A stretch of 64,000 nt of DNA from Dactylosporangium vinaceum (GTDB lineage: Bacteria > Actinomycetota > Actinomycetes > Mycobacteriales > Micromonosporaceae). The translations under genes were made by a program, and so were the position numbers. The stretch is from contig NZ_CP061913.1 of the NCBI RefSeq assembly GCF_019904175.1, positions 5,890,001 to 5,954,000 of the forward strand, written 5' to 3'. The notes under the pieces were generated by a model that worked only from the letters and a program-made list of their open reading frames with translations, ran no database searches and had not been told where the DNA came from. Every line of letters begins with the position of its first letter. The first letter of the stretch is position 1. Shown in pieces: positions 32,430 through 39,301 of the stretch.

Positions 32430-33332
32430 TCAGTTCGTCGAGGCCGAGGGCAGCAGGGCCCGGGTGTCGGCCGGCAGGTTGGACAGGACGATGACCTCGA
32501 CGCGGCGGTTCAGGTCGGCGGCGCGGGCATCGGTGGTGGGGTAGAGGGGTTTGGTGTCGGCGAAGCCGACGGCTTGGAGGCGGTTGTCGGGGATGTTGGC
32601 GTCGGTGTGGAGCATGCGCACGACGGCGCTGGCGCGGGCGGAGGACAGTTCCCAGCCGGAGGGGTAGGTGCCGGTGCCGCCGGAGAGTTGGTTGGTGTGG
32701 CCGTCGACCTCGAGTTTGTTGGGGAGTTTGGCGATGGCGGGTCCGACGCTGTCGATGATGTGCTGGCCGGCGGGCAGGAGGGTGGCCTCGTTGCCGTTGA
32801 ACACGATGCCGGTGGTGACGATGGTGACGACGAGGCCGCGTTCGTCGATGGAGTATTTGACCTGGTCTTGCAGGCCGTGTTTGGTGAGTTCGGCGGTGAT
32901 CTCGGCTTTGATCTTTTCGTAGTCCTTGACCTCGGCGGCGGCGGCGGCCTGGCGTTTGGAGGCGGCGGAGCGTTCTTTGGCCTGGACGGCGTCCTGGACG
33001 GCGGTGGCGTCGGAGGTGGTGCCGCCGATGCCGGAGGAGAGGTCCATGGGGCTGTTGGAGTCGGAGGACTCGATGAGGCTGGCCTCGCCGCCCTCGAACG
33101 CGACGGAGGGGTTGCCGAAGCCGACGGCGAGGCCGTTCTTGAGTTCGGCGAACTTCTTCTGGTCGACCTGGGAGATGGCGAACAGCACGATGAACAGCAC
33201 CATGAGCAGGGTCATCATGTCCGCGTAAGAGACCAGCCACCGCTCGTGGTTCTCGTGCTCCTCCTCCTCGTGGCCGCCCTTCTTGTGCTTCGTGTGCGCG
33301 CCGGCCTTCGCCGCGTGTCCACCACCGGACAT
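32430..33332 (-). CDS. motB: flagellar motor stator protein MotB
   Basis: 300 residues. One membrane helix with the proton-binding Asp38 in SYADMMTLLMVLFIVLF, a linker, and a C-terminal OmpA/MotB peptidoglycan-binding domain (VDGHTNQLSGGTG, WELSSARASAVVRML, ADLNRRVEVIVL). Start ATG at 33332 with GGAGGGGGG upstream. motA, which normally precedes it, is not present; an MFS exporter gene lies upstream instead. Codon choice changes inside the gene: the last two thirds use AAA, CAA and CTC freely, which neighbouring genes avoid. Confidence 0.92.
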   Translation of the reverse strand: MSGGGHAAKAGAHTKHKKGGHEEEEHENHERWLVSYADMMTLLMVLFIVLFAISQVDQKKFAELKNGLAVGFGNPSVAFEGGEASLIESSDSNSPMDLSSGIGGTTSDATAVQDAVQAKERSAASKRQAAAAAEVKDYEKIKAEITAELTKHGLQDQVKYSIDERGLVVTIVTTGIVFNGNEATLLPAGQHIIDSVGPAIAKLPNKLEVDGHTNQLSGGTGTYPSGWELSSARASAVVRMLHTDANIPDNRLQAVGFADTKPLYPTTDARAADLNRRVEVIVLSNLPADTRALLPSASTN

Positions 33333-33524
33333 CGTGGCAGCCCCCCTCCAGGTCGTTGTAACGCTGACGGGGTTCACATCGGTCCGGCCGGGGGACAGCC
33401 GAGTTCCGGGCCGGTGCGCGGCGGTAGCACGAAGGTTGGCGCCCGCGAAGCCGACGCATCACCTACCGGGGGATGCATCCGATATGTCGGGATGCGCGGG
33501 GTCCGACAGATCGCCGCATACGGC

Positions 33525-34772
33525 TCATTCGGTGCCGGGAACGCGGCGCCCGCGCCGGGTGTACAGGGCGGCCAGCGCGGTCCCGGCGCACAGGGCGGCC
33601 GAGCTCAGGCCGAGCGACCAGTGCACGCCGATCGCCTGGCCCAGGACGCCGACGGTGAGCCCGCTGCCCGCGCGCAGGCCCGCCGAGGAGACGTTGTAGA
33701 CGCCGATCACACGGCCGCGCTCGGCCGGCGGGGCCAGCAGCTGGGTGACGGTCTGGCCGATCGACATGGCGGCCAGGCTGGCCACGCCGCCGACGAACAG
33801 CAGGATCACCGCGAGCCACAGGTGGCCGGCCACCGCGAACAGGCCGCTGCTGGCGCCGTAGATCAGGGTGGTGACCACGGCCCAGCGCACCGTCGGGCGC
33901 ATCCAGCCCGTGGCCTCCAGCAGCAGGCCTCCGACCACGCCGCCCGCGCCGGCGGCGAAGAGCAGGATGCCGTAGACGTCGGCGCTGCCGGGGCTGAGGT
34001 CCTCGGCGAACGTGGGCATCGTCGCCTGCATCGCGGTGCCGACGAAGAAGGAGGCGAGGCCGGCCAGGATGATCATGCTGATCAGGGTGTGGTCGCCGGC
34101 CACGCGGCGCAGGACCTTGACGGTGTCGAGGAGGCCGACGCGGGGGCCGGTGGGGGCGCCGTGGCGGGTGTGGCCGGTGAACCGCGTGCGGAACAGGAAC
34201 AGGGTCAGCGGCAGGTAGAACGCGATGTTGGCGAAGATGCCCGCGGTGGGGCCGAGCCAGAGCAGCAGCGCGGAGCCGACGGCGGGGCCGAACAGCACGC
34301 CCAGGCTGCGGAAGGTGGCGTTGAGGCGGACGGCGGAGACGAGGTCCTGGTCGCCGACGAAGTCGTGGAGCATCAGCTGCTCGCCCGGGCCCCACAGGGA
34401 GCCGGCCATGCCGTGCAGCACCAGCAGGACGCACGCCTGCCAGATCTGCAGGGAGTCGGTCACGAACAGGACGCCCCACAGCAGCGAGACGAGCATGAAC
34501 AGGGCCTGGGCGGCCTGGATGACCCGGCGGCAGTCGTAGCGGTCGGCCAGGCCCCCGAACCACACGGAGAACAGCAGGAACGGCACCCAGTGACTGATCA
34601 CCTGGAAGCCGGCGAGCGCCTCGGAGTGGAACTTCTGCCACAGCACCCAGTACGTGATCACGTGCTCGACGTTGTCGGCCATCATCGACAGCGCGGCCCC
34701 GAAGAGGTACGGCCGGCAGTCGGGGTTGCGTAAGGCGGCGAAACGACGGGCGGCCGGGGCGGGGGCGGTCAT
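33525..34772 (-). CDS. MFS transporter of the EntS-like (MFS_3) type
   Basis: 415 residues with about 11-12 hydrophobic helices. Signature loops: FGGLADRYDCRRVIQ between helices 2 and 3, WGPGEQLMLHDFVGDQDLVSAVRLNATFRSLGVLFGPAVGSALL, and PPAERGRVIGVYNVSS in the C-terminal half. This class exports siderophores or drugs and some members are macrolide exporters. ATG with GAGG 10 bases upstream. Divergent from the pectate lyase gene across 159 bases. Confidence 0.9.
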   Translation of the reverse strand: MTAPAPAARRFAALRNPDCRPYLFGAALSMMADNVEHVITYWVLWQKFHSEALAGFQVISHWVPFLLFSVWFGGLADRYDCRRVIQAAQALFMLVSLLWGVLFVTDSLQIWQACVLLVLHGMAGSLWGPGEQLMLHDFVGDQDLVSAVRLNATFRSLGVLFGPAVGSALLLWLGPTAGIFANIAFYLPLTLFLFRTRFTGHTRHGAPTGPRVGLLDTVKVLRRVAGDHTLISMIILAGLASFFVGTAMQATMPTFAEDLSPGSADVYGILLFAAGAGGVVGGLLLEATGWMRPTVRWAVVTTLIYGASSGLFAVAGHLWLAVILLFVGGVASLAAMSIGQTVTQLLAPPAERGRVIGVYNVSSAGLRAGSGLTVGVLGQAIGVHWSLGLSSAALCAGTALAALYTRRGRRVPGTE

Positions 34773-34858
34773 CGGATAAGCCTCTAATGTTCCGGCTGGT
34801 CAGCTCGCGTCGCGGCGTTCGGAAGTGACGACTGCAACAAACCTGCAAACGCCACGCG

Positions 34859-34888
34859 TTGACTGCGAAGCGTGACCGGTGCCATGTT
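34859..34888 (+). promoter_or_regulatory. promoter of the pectate lyase gene
   Basis: TTGACT at 34859-34864, an 18-base spacer and CATGTT at 34883-34888. The LacI-type operator starts 7 bases downstream, where it would cover the transcription start. Confidence 0.5.
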
Positions 34889-34895
34889 GGTCGGC

Positions 34896-34910
34896 GGGAA
34901 TGCGCTTTCC
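34896..34910 (+). promoter_or_regulatory. LacI-type operator of the pectate lyase gene
   Basis: GGGAATGCGCTTTCC, a near-perfect palindrome around a central CG with one mismatched pair. It matches the PL11 and sugar-importer operators at 63.3 and 60.3 kb at most positions (shared pattern GGMAWKCGYTTTCC). It lies between the promoter and the start codon. Confidence 0.7.
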
Positions 34911-34931
34911 TGAACCCCGCTGGAGGATTGC

Positions 34932-36239
34932 ATGCACGTAGGAATCCGCGCCGGCCTCACCGCCGCCACGGTGGCCGGGCTGGTCGCGGCCGGCGTCGCG
35001 TCAGCCGGCACGGCCAGTGCCGGCTCGGTGTCGGTGCCGGCCGCGGCGCGCCAGACCCTCGCCGCGAACGACGGCTGGGGCTCGGCGGGCGCCGGCACCA
35101 CCGGCGGCTCGGCGGCCGACGACGCGCACGTGTTCGTGGTGCGCACCCGCGACCAGCTGGCCGCGGCCGTCGCCGGCAGCACGCCGAAGATCGTGCTGAT
35201 CGCCGGCACGATCGACGCCAACGAGGGACGCACCTGCGCCGACTACGCGGACCCCGCGTACGACCTGCAGGCGTACCTGACAACGTACGACCCGGCGACG
35301 TGGGGGAGGGTGGCCCCGAGCGGGCCGCTGGAGAACGCCCGCGTGCAGTCGGCGAAGAACCAGGGCCTGAAGGTCAAGATCGAGGTCGGGGCGAACACGA
35401 CCGTCTACGGGCTGCGCAACGCCCGCATCAAGGGCGGCAACCTGCTGGTCACGAACCAGAGCAACGTGATCATCCGGAACGTCGCGTTCGAGGACGCGTA
35501 CGACTGCTTCCCGGTGTGGTCGCCGACGGACGGTGCCGAGGGCAACTGGAACTCGCTCTACGACAGCGTCACGCTCAGCGGCGCGACGAACGTCTGGCTC
35601 GATCACAACTCGTTCACCGACGGCGCCAACCAGGACGTCAACCAGCCGATCTACTTCGGCCGGCCGTACCAGGTGCACGACGGCGCCGCCGACATGATCC
35701 GCGGCACCGACCTCGTCACGTTCTCGTACAACAACCTGTTCGAGCACGACAAGACGATGCTCATCGGCTCCACGAACACGCCCGGCGTGGACGTGGGCAA
35801 GCTGCGCATCACGCTGCACCACAACCGCTTCGCCGACCTGGGCCAGCGCGTGCCACGGGTCCGCTTCGGCCAGGTGGACGTGTACAACAACTACTACTAC
35901 GCGACCGACGAGGACACGTTCGTGTACGCGATCGGCGTCGGCGTGCAGTCGCAGGTGTACGCGGAGAACAACTTCGTCCTGCGCAGCGCCGACACCCCGC
36001 TCAACGCGTTCGTCTACAACTGGGGCGGCACGCAGATGACGGAGAAGGGCACCCTGGCCCGGGTCGGCACCGGCCCGATCGTCGCGGTGAACCTGCTCGA
36101 CGAGTACAACGCGGCGTTCGACCCGGACATCGCGACCGACGCCGGCTGGACCCCGGTCCTGCGCGCCGGCCTCGACCCGACGGCGAACGTGCCGGCCCTG
36201 GTCACGGCCAACGCGGGCACCGGGAAGCTGCCCGGCTGA
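34932..36239 (+). CDS. secreted pectate lyase, family PL1
   Basis: 435 residues with a Sec signal peptide (GLTAATVAGLVAAGVASAG, cleavage about residue 30). Parallel beta-helix enzyme that cleaves polygalacturonate by beta-elimination with calcium. Motifs: GLRNARIKGGNLLVTNQSNVI, NVWLDHNSFTDG (the vWiDH site), and HHNRFADLGQRVPRVRFGQV with the catalytic-type Arg. ATG with GGAGG 6 bases upstream. Monocistronic; the operator upstream links it to the LacI regulator 25 kb away. Confidence 0.94.
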   Translation: MHVGIRAGLTAATVAGLVAAGVASAGTASAGSVSVPAAARQTLAANDGWGSAGAGTTGGSAADDAHVFVVRTRDQLAAAVAGSTPKIVLIAGTIDANEGRTCADYADPAYDLQAYLTTYDPATWGRVAPSGPLENARVQSAKNQGLKVKIEVGANTTVYGLRNARIKGGNLLVTNQSNVIIRNVAFEDAYDCFPVWSPTDGAEGNWNSLYDSVTLSGATNVWLDHNSFTDGANQDVNQPIYFGRPYQVHDGAADMIRGTDLVTFSYNNLFEHDKTMLIGSTNTPGVDVGKLRITLHHNRFADLGQRVPRVRFGQVDVYNNYYYATDEDTFVYAIGVGVQSQVYAENNFVLRSADTPLNAFVYNWGGTQMTEKGTLARVGTGPIVAVNLLDEYNAAFDPDIATDAGWTPVLRAGLDPTANVPALVTANAGTGKLPG

Positions 36240-36249
36240 GCACGGCTGT

Positions 36250-36837
36250 TCACGGGCCGGTCGGGGCTGCCCCGGCCGGCCCTTCCAGTGTGTGCCGGAT
36301 GAGCTGGTCGAGCCAGGTCGCGACCTTGGCCCGGCCCCAGCCGCGCTGCTCCACCAGCAGGGCGACGCTGTGCCACGTGACGAGCGCCCACAGCGTGTCG
36401 GTGGCCCGGCCCACGGTCAGCCCCGGCCGCAGCCGGCCCGCATCCGCGAAGGTGCGCACGAGCCCCTTGAGTGCGGCTCGCCGGGCCCGTTCGTGCCGCC
36501 GCCACGCCTCCCGCAGCGCCGGCTCGGCGAGAGCCGCTTCTTCGAACGCCCGCTCGACAGGGTACCGCCGCAGCAGTGTGCCCGCGGTGTCTTCCGGCCC
36601 CGCGGCCGCTCCCGCCCGGCGGACCACGAGCAGCAGCAGCCCCGGCTTGTCGGCGAGCGCGTACACCGACTTCGGCGTCACGCCCGCCTCCTCGGCGACC
36701 GCCGCGATCGTCGTGCCGGCGTAGCCGTAGCGGGCGAACAGGCGCTCGGCGGCGGCCGCGATCGCCTCCCGGGTCGCCGTGGCCTGCGCCACTCGGCGCG
36801 GTGCGACGTATTTTCTTGTGGAGTTCGGTGCAGTCAT
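36250..36837 (-). CDS. TetR/AcrR-family regulator
   Basis: 195 residues. N-terminal helix-turn-helix RLFARYGYAGTTIAAVAEEAGVTPKSVYALADKPGLL; the C-terminal ligand domain is not assigned. Start ATG at 36837 with GAGGTG 6 bases upstream. Convergent with the pectate lyase gene (10 bases apart). No target gene is obvious: the upstream neighbour is the microprotein gene at 37.05 kb. Confidence 0.88.
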   Translation of the reverse strand: MTAPNSTRKYVAPRRVAQATATREAIAAAAERLFARYGYAGTTIAAVAEEAGVTPKSVYALADKPGLLLLVVRRAGAAAGPEDTAGTLLRRYPVERAFEEAALAEPALREAWRRHERARRAALKGLVRTFADAGRLRPGLTVGRATDTLWALVTWHSVALLVEQRGWGRAKVATWLDQLIRHTLEGPAGAAPTGP

Positions 36838-36871
36838 GGTCACCTCATTTCCCGATAACTGTACCGAACTC
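36821..36871. promoter_or_regulatory. inverted repeat spanning the TetR start codon
   Basis: GAGTTCGGTGCAG (36821-36833) and CTGTACCGAACTC (36859-36871) are inverted copies matching at 12 of 13 positions, 25 bases apart. One arm is inside the first codons of the TetR gene and the other just upstream, consistent with autoregulation or an mRNA structure that hides the start. Confidence 0.45.
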
Positions 36872-36989
36872 GATGGCGCTGTTCGTGAGCGTGGTGGCCG
36901 GGCGTACAAGCGGCATCGGCTCTTAAAATATGTCCACAGTGGACGTTATGGGCCGGCTCGGGGGCGGTGGGAAATCTTCGGGAAACCCT

Positions 36990-37017
36990 TTGTTCAGGCG
37001 ATATTTCGCCGTAGTCT
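36990..37017 (+). promoter_or_regulatory. promoter of the lysine-rich microprotein gene
   Basis: TTGTTC at 36990-36995, a 16-base spacer and TAGTCT at 37012-37017, with 34 bases from there to the start codon. A perfect GTCCAC-A-GTGGAC palindrome at 36932-36944 lies further upstream. Confidence 0.5.
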
Positions 37018-37051
37018 CGGTGACGTCAACGAGCGGGCGGAGGTGATTACG

Positions 37052-37105
37052 ATGGCGAAGAAGTCGAAGAAGTCGAAGAAGGACAAGAAGGGCAAGAAGA
37101 AGTAG
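37052..37105 (+). CDS. 17-residue lysine-rich microprotein
   Basis: MAKKSKKSKKDKKGKKK, 11 Lys in 17 residues. The start has one of the best ribosome sites in the window (GGAGGTGAT, 5 bases before ATG) and a recognisable promoter, which a chance frame would not be expected to have. The upstream in-frame extension overlaps the antisense TetR gene and is not credible. A peptide this basic would bind nucleic acid or acidic surfaces; no function is known. Convergent with an SDR gene 26 bases away. Confidence 0.6.
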   Translation: MAKKSKKSKKDKKGKKK

Positions 37106-37131
37106 TTTCTGCCTCTGGATGGTGGCCCGGG

Positions 37132-37845
37132 TTACGCGGCGGCGCCGTTGGCGAAGATGGTCTGACCATTGACCCAGCGCATCGCGCCCGCGAGCCCGGC
37201 CACCACCTCGGCGATGTCCTCCGGCCGGCCCAGGCGCTCCATCGGACTGAGCTTCGCGATGCGCTCGACCGTCGCCTCGTCCTTGCCGTCGAGGAACAGC
37301 TCCGTCGCCGTCGGGCCCGGCGCCACCGCGTTGACGGTGATGTCCCGCCCCCGCAGCTCCCGGGCGAGCACCAGGCTGAGCGCCTCGACCGCCGCCTTGC
37401 TGGCCGCGTAGCCCGCGTAGGCCGGTGACAGCAGCCGCGTCTGCGACGTCGAGAAGTTGATCAGGGCCCCGCCGCTGCGCAGCCGCCGGGCCGCCTCCCG
37501 CGACACCACGAACGTGCCGCGGATGTTCGTGCGGTGCATCCGGTCCAGGGCGTCGAGGTCGAGCTCCGCCACCGGCTGCAGGGTCATCCGCCCGGCCGCG
37601 TTGACCACCACGTCCACGCCGCCGAACTCGCGCTCGGCCAGGTCGAACAGGGCCGCCACGGCCGTCTCGTCGGCCACGTCGGCCCGGAGCGCCCGGGCCT
37701 GCCGCATCGAGGCGACCGCCTCCTGGGCCGCGGCGTCGTTCCCGGCGTACCCGATGACGACCGCCAGGCCGTCGCGATCGAGGCGCTGGGCGACCGCCCG
37801 GCCGATCCCGCGCGACCCACCGGTGACTACGGCAACTCTCGTCAT
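37132..37845 (-). CDS. short-chain dehydrogenase/reductase
   Basis: 237 residues, classical SDR: TGGSRGIG cofactor loop, NAAG, catalytic Ser in NFSTSQTR, YAASK, and the C-terminal AVAPGPTATELF. Close in pattern to 3-oxoacyl-ACP reductases and quinone-type SDRs. ATG with AGGAG 8 bases upstream. Divergent from a TetR regulator with two palindromes in the gap, so probably repressed by it. Confidence 0.92.
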   Translation of the reverse strand: MTRVAVVTGGSRGIGRAVAQRLDRDGLAVVIGYAGNDAAAQEAVASMRQARALRADVADETAVAALFDLAEREFGGVDVVVNAAGRMTLQPVAELDLDALDRMHRTNIRGTFVVSREAARRLRSGGALINFSTSQTRLLSPAYAGYAASKAAVEALSLVLARELRGRDITVNAVAPGPTATELFLDGKDEATVERIAKLSPMERLGRPEDIAEVVAGLAGAMRWVNGQTIFANGAAA

Positions 37846-37866
37846 GATCCCACTCCTGTTTTCAGT

Positions 37867-37903
37867 GCTAACACAATGCTGTTAGCGACGATAGCGCTAT
37901 CGT
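37867..37903. promoter_or_regulatory. two palindromes in the SDR/TetR intergenic region
   Basis: GCTAACA-CAATGC-TGTTAGC (37867-37886) is a perfect 7-bp inverted repeat with a 6-base spacer; ACGATAGCGCTATCGT (37888-37903) is a perfect 16-bp palindrome ending 7 bases before the TetR start codon. Together they fill the divergent promoter region and are good TetR operator candidates. Confidence 0.7.
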
Positions 37904-37910
37904 TGCTCGC

Positions 37911-38585
37911 ATGCCAACGCCGACCCGGGAGCGGATCATCAACGCCGCCTACGACCTGCTGCGCGAGGGCGGCCGCGAGGCGGTCTCGACCCGGGCCGTC
38001 GGTGCCGCGGCCGGGGTGCAGGCGCCGACGATCTACCGGACCTTCGGCGACAAGCAGGGCCTGCTCGACGCGGTGGCCATGCACGGCTTCTCGTCCTACC
38101 TGGCCGGGAAGGGCGCGCTGGCGCAGACGGACGACCCGGTCGACGACCTGCGGGCCGGATGGGACCTGCACGTCGGGTTCGGGGTGGCCAACCCCGCCTG
38201 CTACTCGCTCATCTACGGGGAGCCGCGCGCCGGTCTGGCGTCACCCGCGGCGGTGGCGGCGGCCGAGATCCTCGCCGTGCAGGTCCACCGGATCGCGGTG
38301 GCCGGGCGGCTGCGGGTCACCGAGCCGCGCGCCGCGTTCATGATTCACGCGGCCGGGTGCGGTACGACGCTGAGCCTGATCGCGCTGCCCGCCGACCGGC
38401 GCGACCCGCAGCTGTCGGTGCTGGCGCGCGAGGCGGTCATCGCCGGCGTCACGTTTCCCGACGGCGCGGCGCACGGCGACAGCGCGGTGGCGCTGCGCGC
38501 GGTGGTCGGCAGCTCCGACGTGCTCACCCCCGGCGAGCGCGCCCTGATGACGGAGTGGCTCGACCGGTTTACAACTGAGCGGTGA
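37911..38585 (+). CDS. TetR-family regulator of the divergent SDR gene
   Basis: 224 residues; helix-turn-helix GGREAVSTRAVGAAAGVQAPTIYRTFGDKQGLLDAV, then a ligand-binding domain. No ribosome site before ATG 37911, so possibly leaderless. Its stop overlaps the next GTG start (GTGA), coupling it to the nucleotidyltransferase gene. Confidence 0.9.
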   Translation: MPTPTRERIINAAYDLLREGGREAVSTRAVGAAAGVQAPTIYRTFGDKQGLLDAVAMHGFSSYLAGKGALAQTDDPVDDLRAGWDLHVGFGVANPACYSLIYGEPRAGLASPAAVAAAEILAVQVHRIAVAGRLRVTEPRAAFMIHAAGCGTTLSLIALPADRRDPQLSVLAREAVIAGVTFPDGAAHGDSAVALRAVVGSSDVLTPGERALMTEWLDRFTTER

Positions 38586-39292
38586 CTCCAGGACTCGACG
38601 GGTACCTCGGGGCGGTCGTCGGCCGCCTGCAGCGCATCTTCCGCGGGCGCCTGGTCGGGGTGTACCCGGCCGGGTCGGTCGCCCTGGACGCGTACATCCC
38701 GGGCCGCAGCGACGTCGACGTGGTGGCGGTGGTGACGCAGCCGTCCCCGGACGAGCTGTCACGGGTCGTCGCCGACCTCGACCACGGCGCGCTGCCATGC
38801 CCGGCGCGCGGCCTGGAGTTCGTCCTCTACGACCGGGCGGTGCTGGCCGGGCTGACCACCGAGGCCGGGTTCGCGCTCAACCTGAACACGGGGGCCGGGC
38901 TGCCGTACAAGGTCGAGTTCGGCTACTCGGGCGGCCCGGCGTTCTGGTATCCGATCGACCGGGACATCGTGCGGCAGCAGCGGCGCGCGCTGATCGGCCC
39001 GCCCTTTCCCGACCTGACCACCCGGGTCCGCTACCGCGCGCTCCTGCCGGTCGTGGCCGACTCGGTGCTGGCCGCGGCCGACCACGGCGTCAACGGTGTC
39101 CTGAACGGCTGCCGGGCGCTGCGGTTCTGTGTCGAACGCACCTGGTATCCCAAGCGGGCCGCCGCCACGTGGGCCATGTCGCGCTCACCGTCCGACGCGC
39201 CGGTCATCCGGGCGGCCCTGGCCGGGTCGGTGCCCGACGGTGCCGCAGACTTCCTGGCCAAGGTACATGCGATTGTCACGACACCTGGTTAG
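38582..39292 (+). CDS. ANT(3'')-like nucleotidyltransferase (aadA-type fold)
   Basis: 236 residues. The N-terminal Pol-beta-type site reads GSVALDAYIPGRSDVDVVAVV, with the DxD pair that binds magnesium-ATP; the C-terminal half resembles the DUF4111 domain of aminoglycoside adenylyltransferases. Relatives inactivate streptomycin or spectinomycin, but many homologues have other or unknown targets. Coupled to the TetR gene by a 4-base overlap and followed 9 bases later by a UvrA-like ATPase gene. Confidence 0.8.
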   Translation: MTPGLDGYLGAVVGRLQRIFRGRLVGVYPAGSVALDAYIPGRSDVDVVAVVTQPSPDELSRVVADLDHGALPCPARGLEFVLYDRAVLAGLTTEAGFALNLNTGAGLPYKVEFGYSGGPAFWYPIDRDIVRQQRRALIGPPFPDLTTRVRYRALLPVVADSVLAAADHGVNGVLNGCRALRFCVERTWYPKRAAATWAMSRSPSDAPVIRAALAGSVPDGAADFLAKVHAIVTTPG

Positions 39293-39301
39293 GGTGTCTC
39301 G

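Noticed and set aside
36779..37051. N-terminal extension of the Lys-rich microprotein
   Set aside because: The extension is antisense to the TetR gene and unlike any protein, whereas a strong ribosome site sits just before the ATG at 37052.
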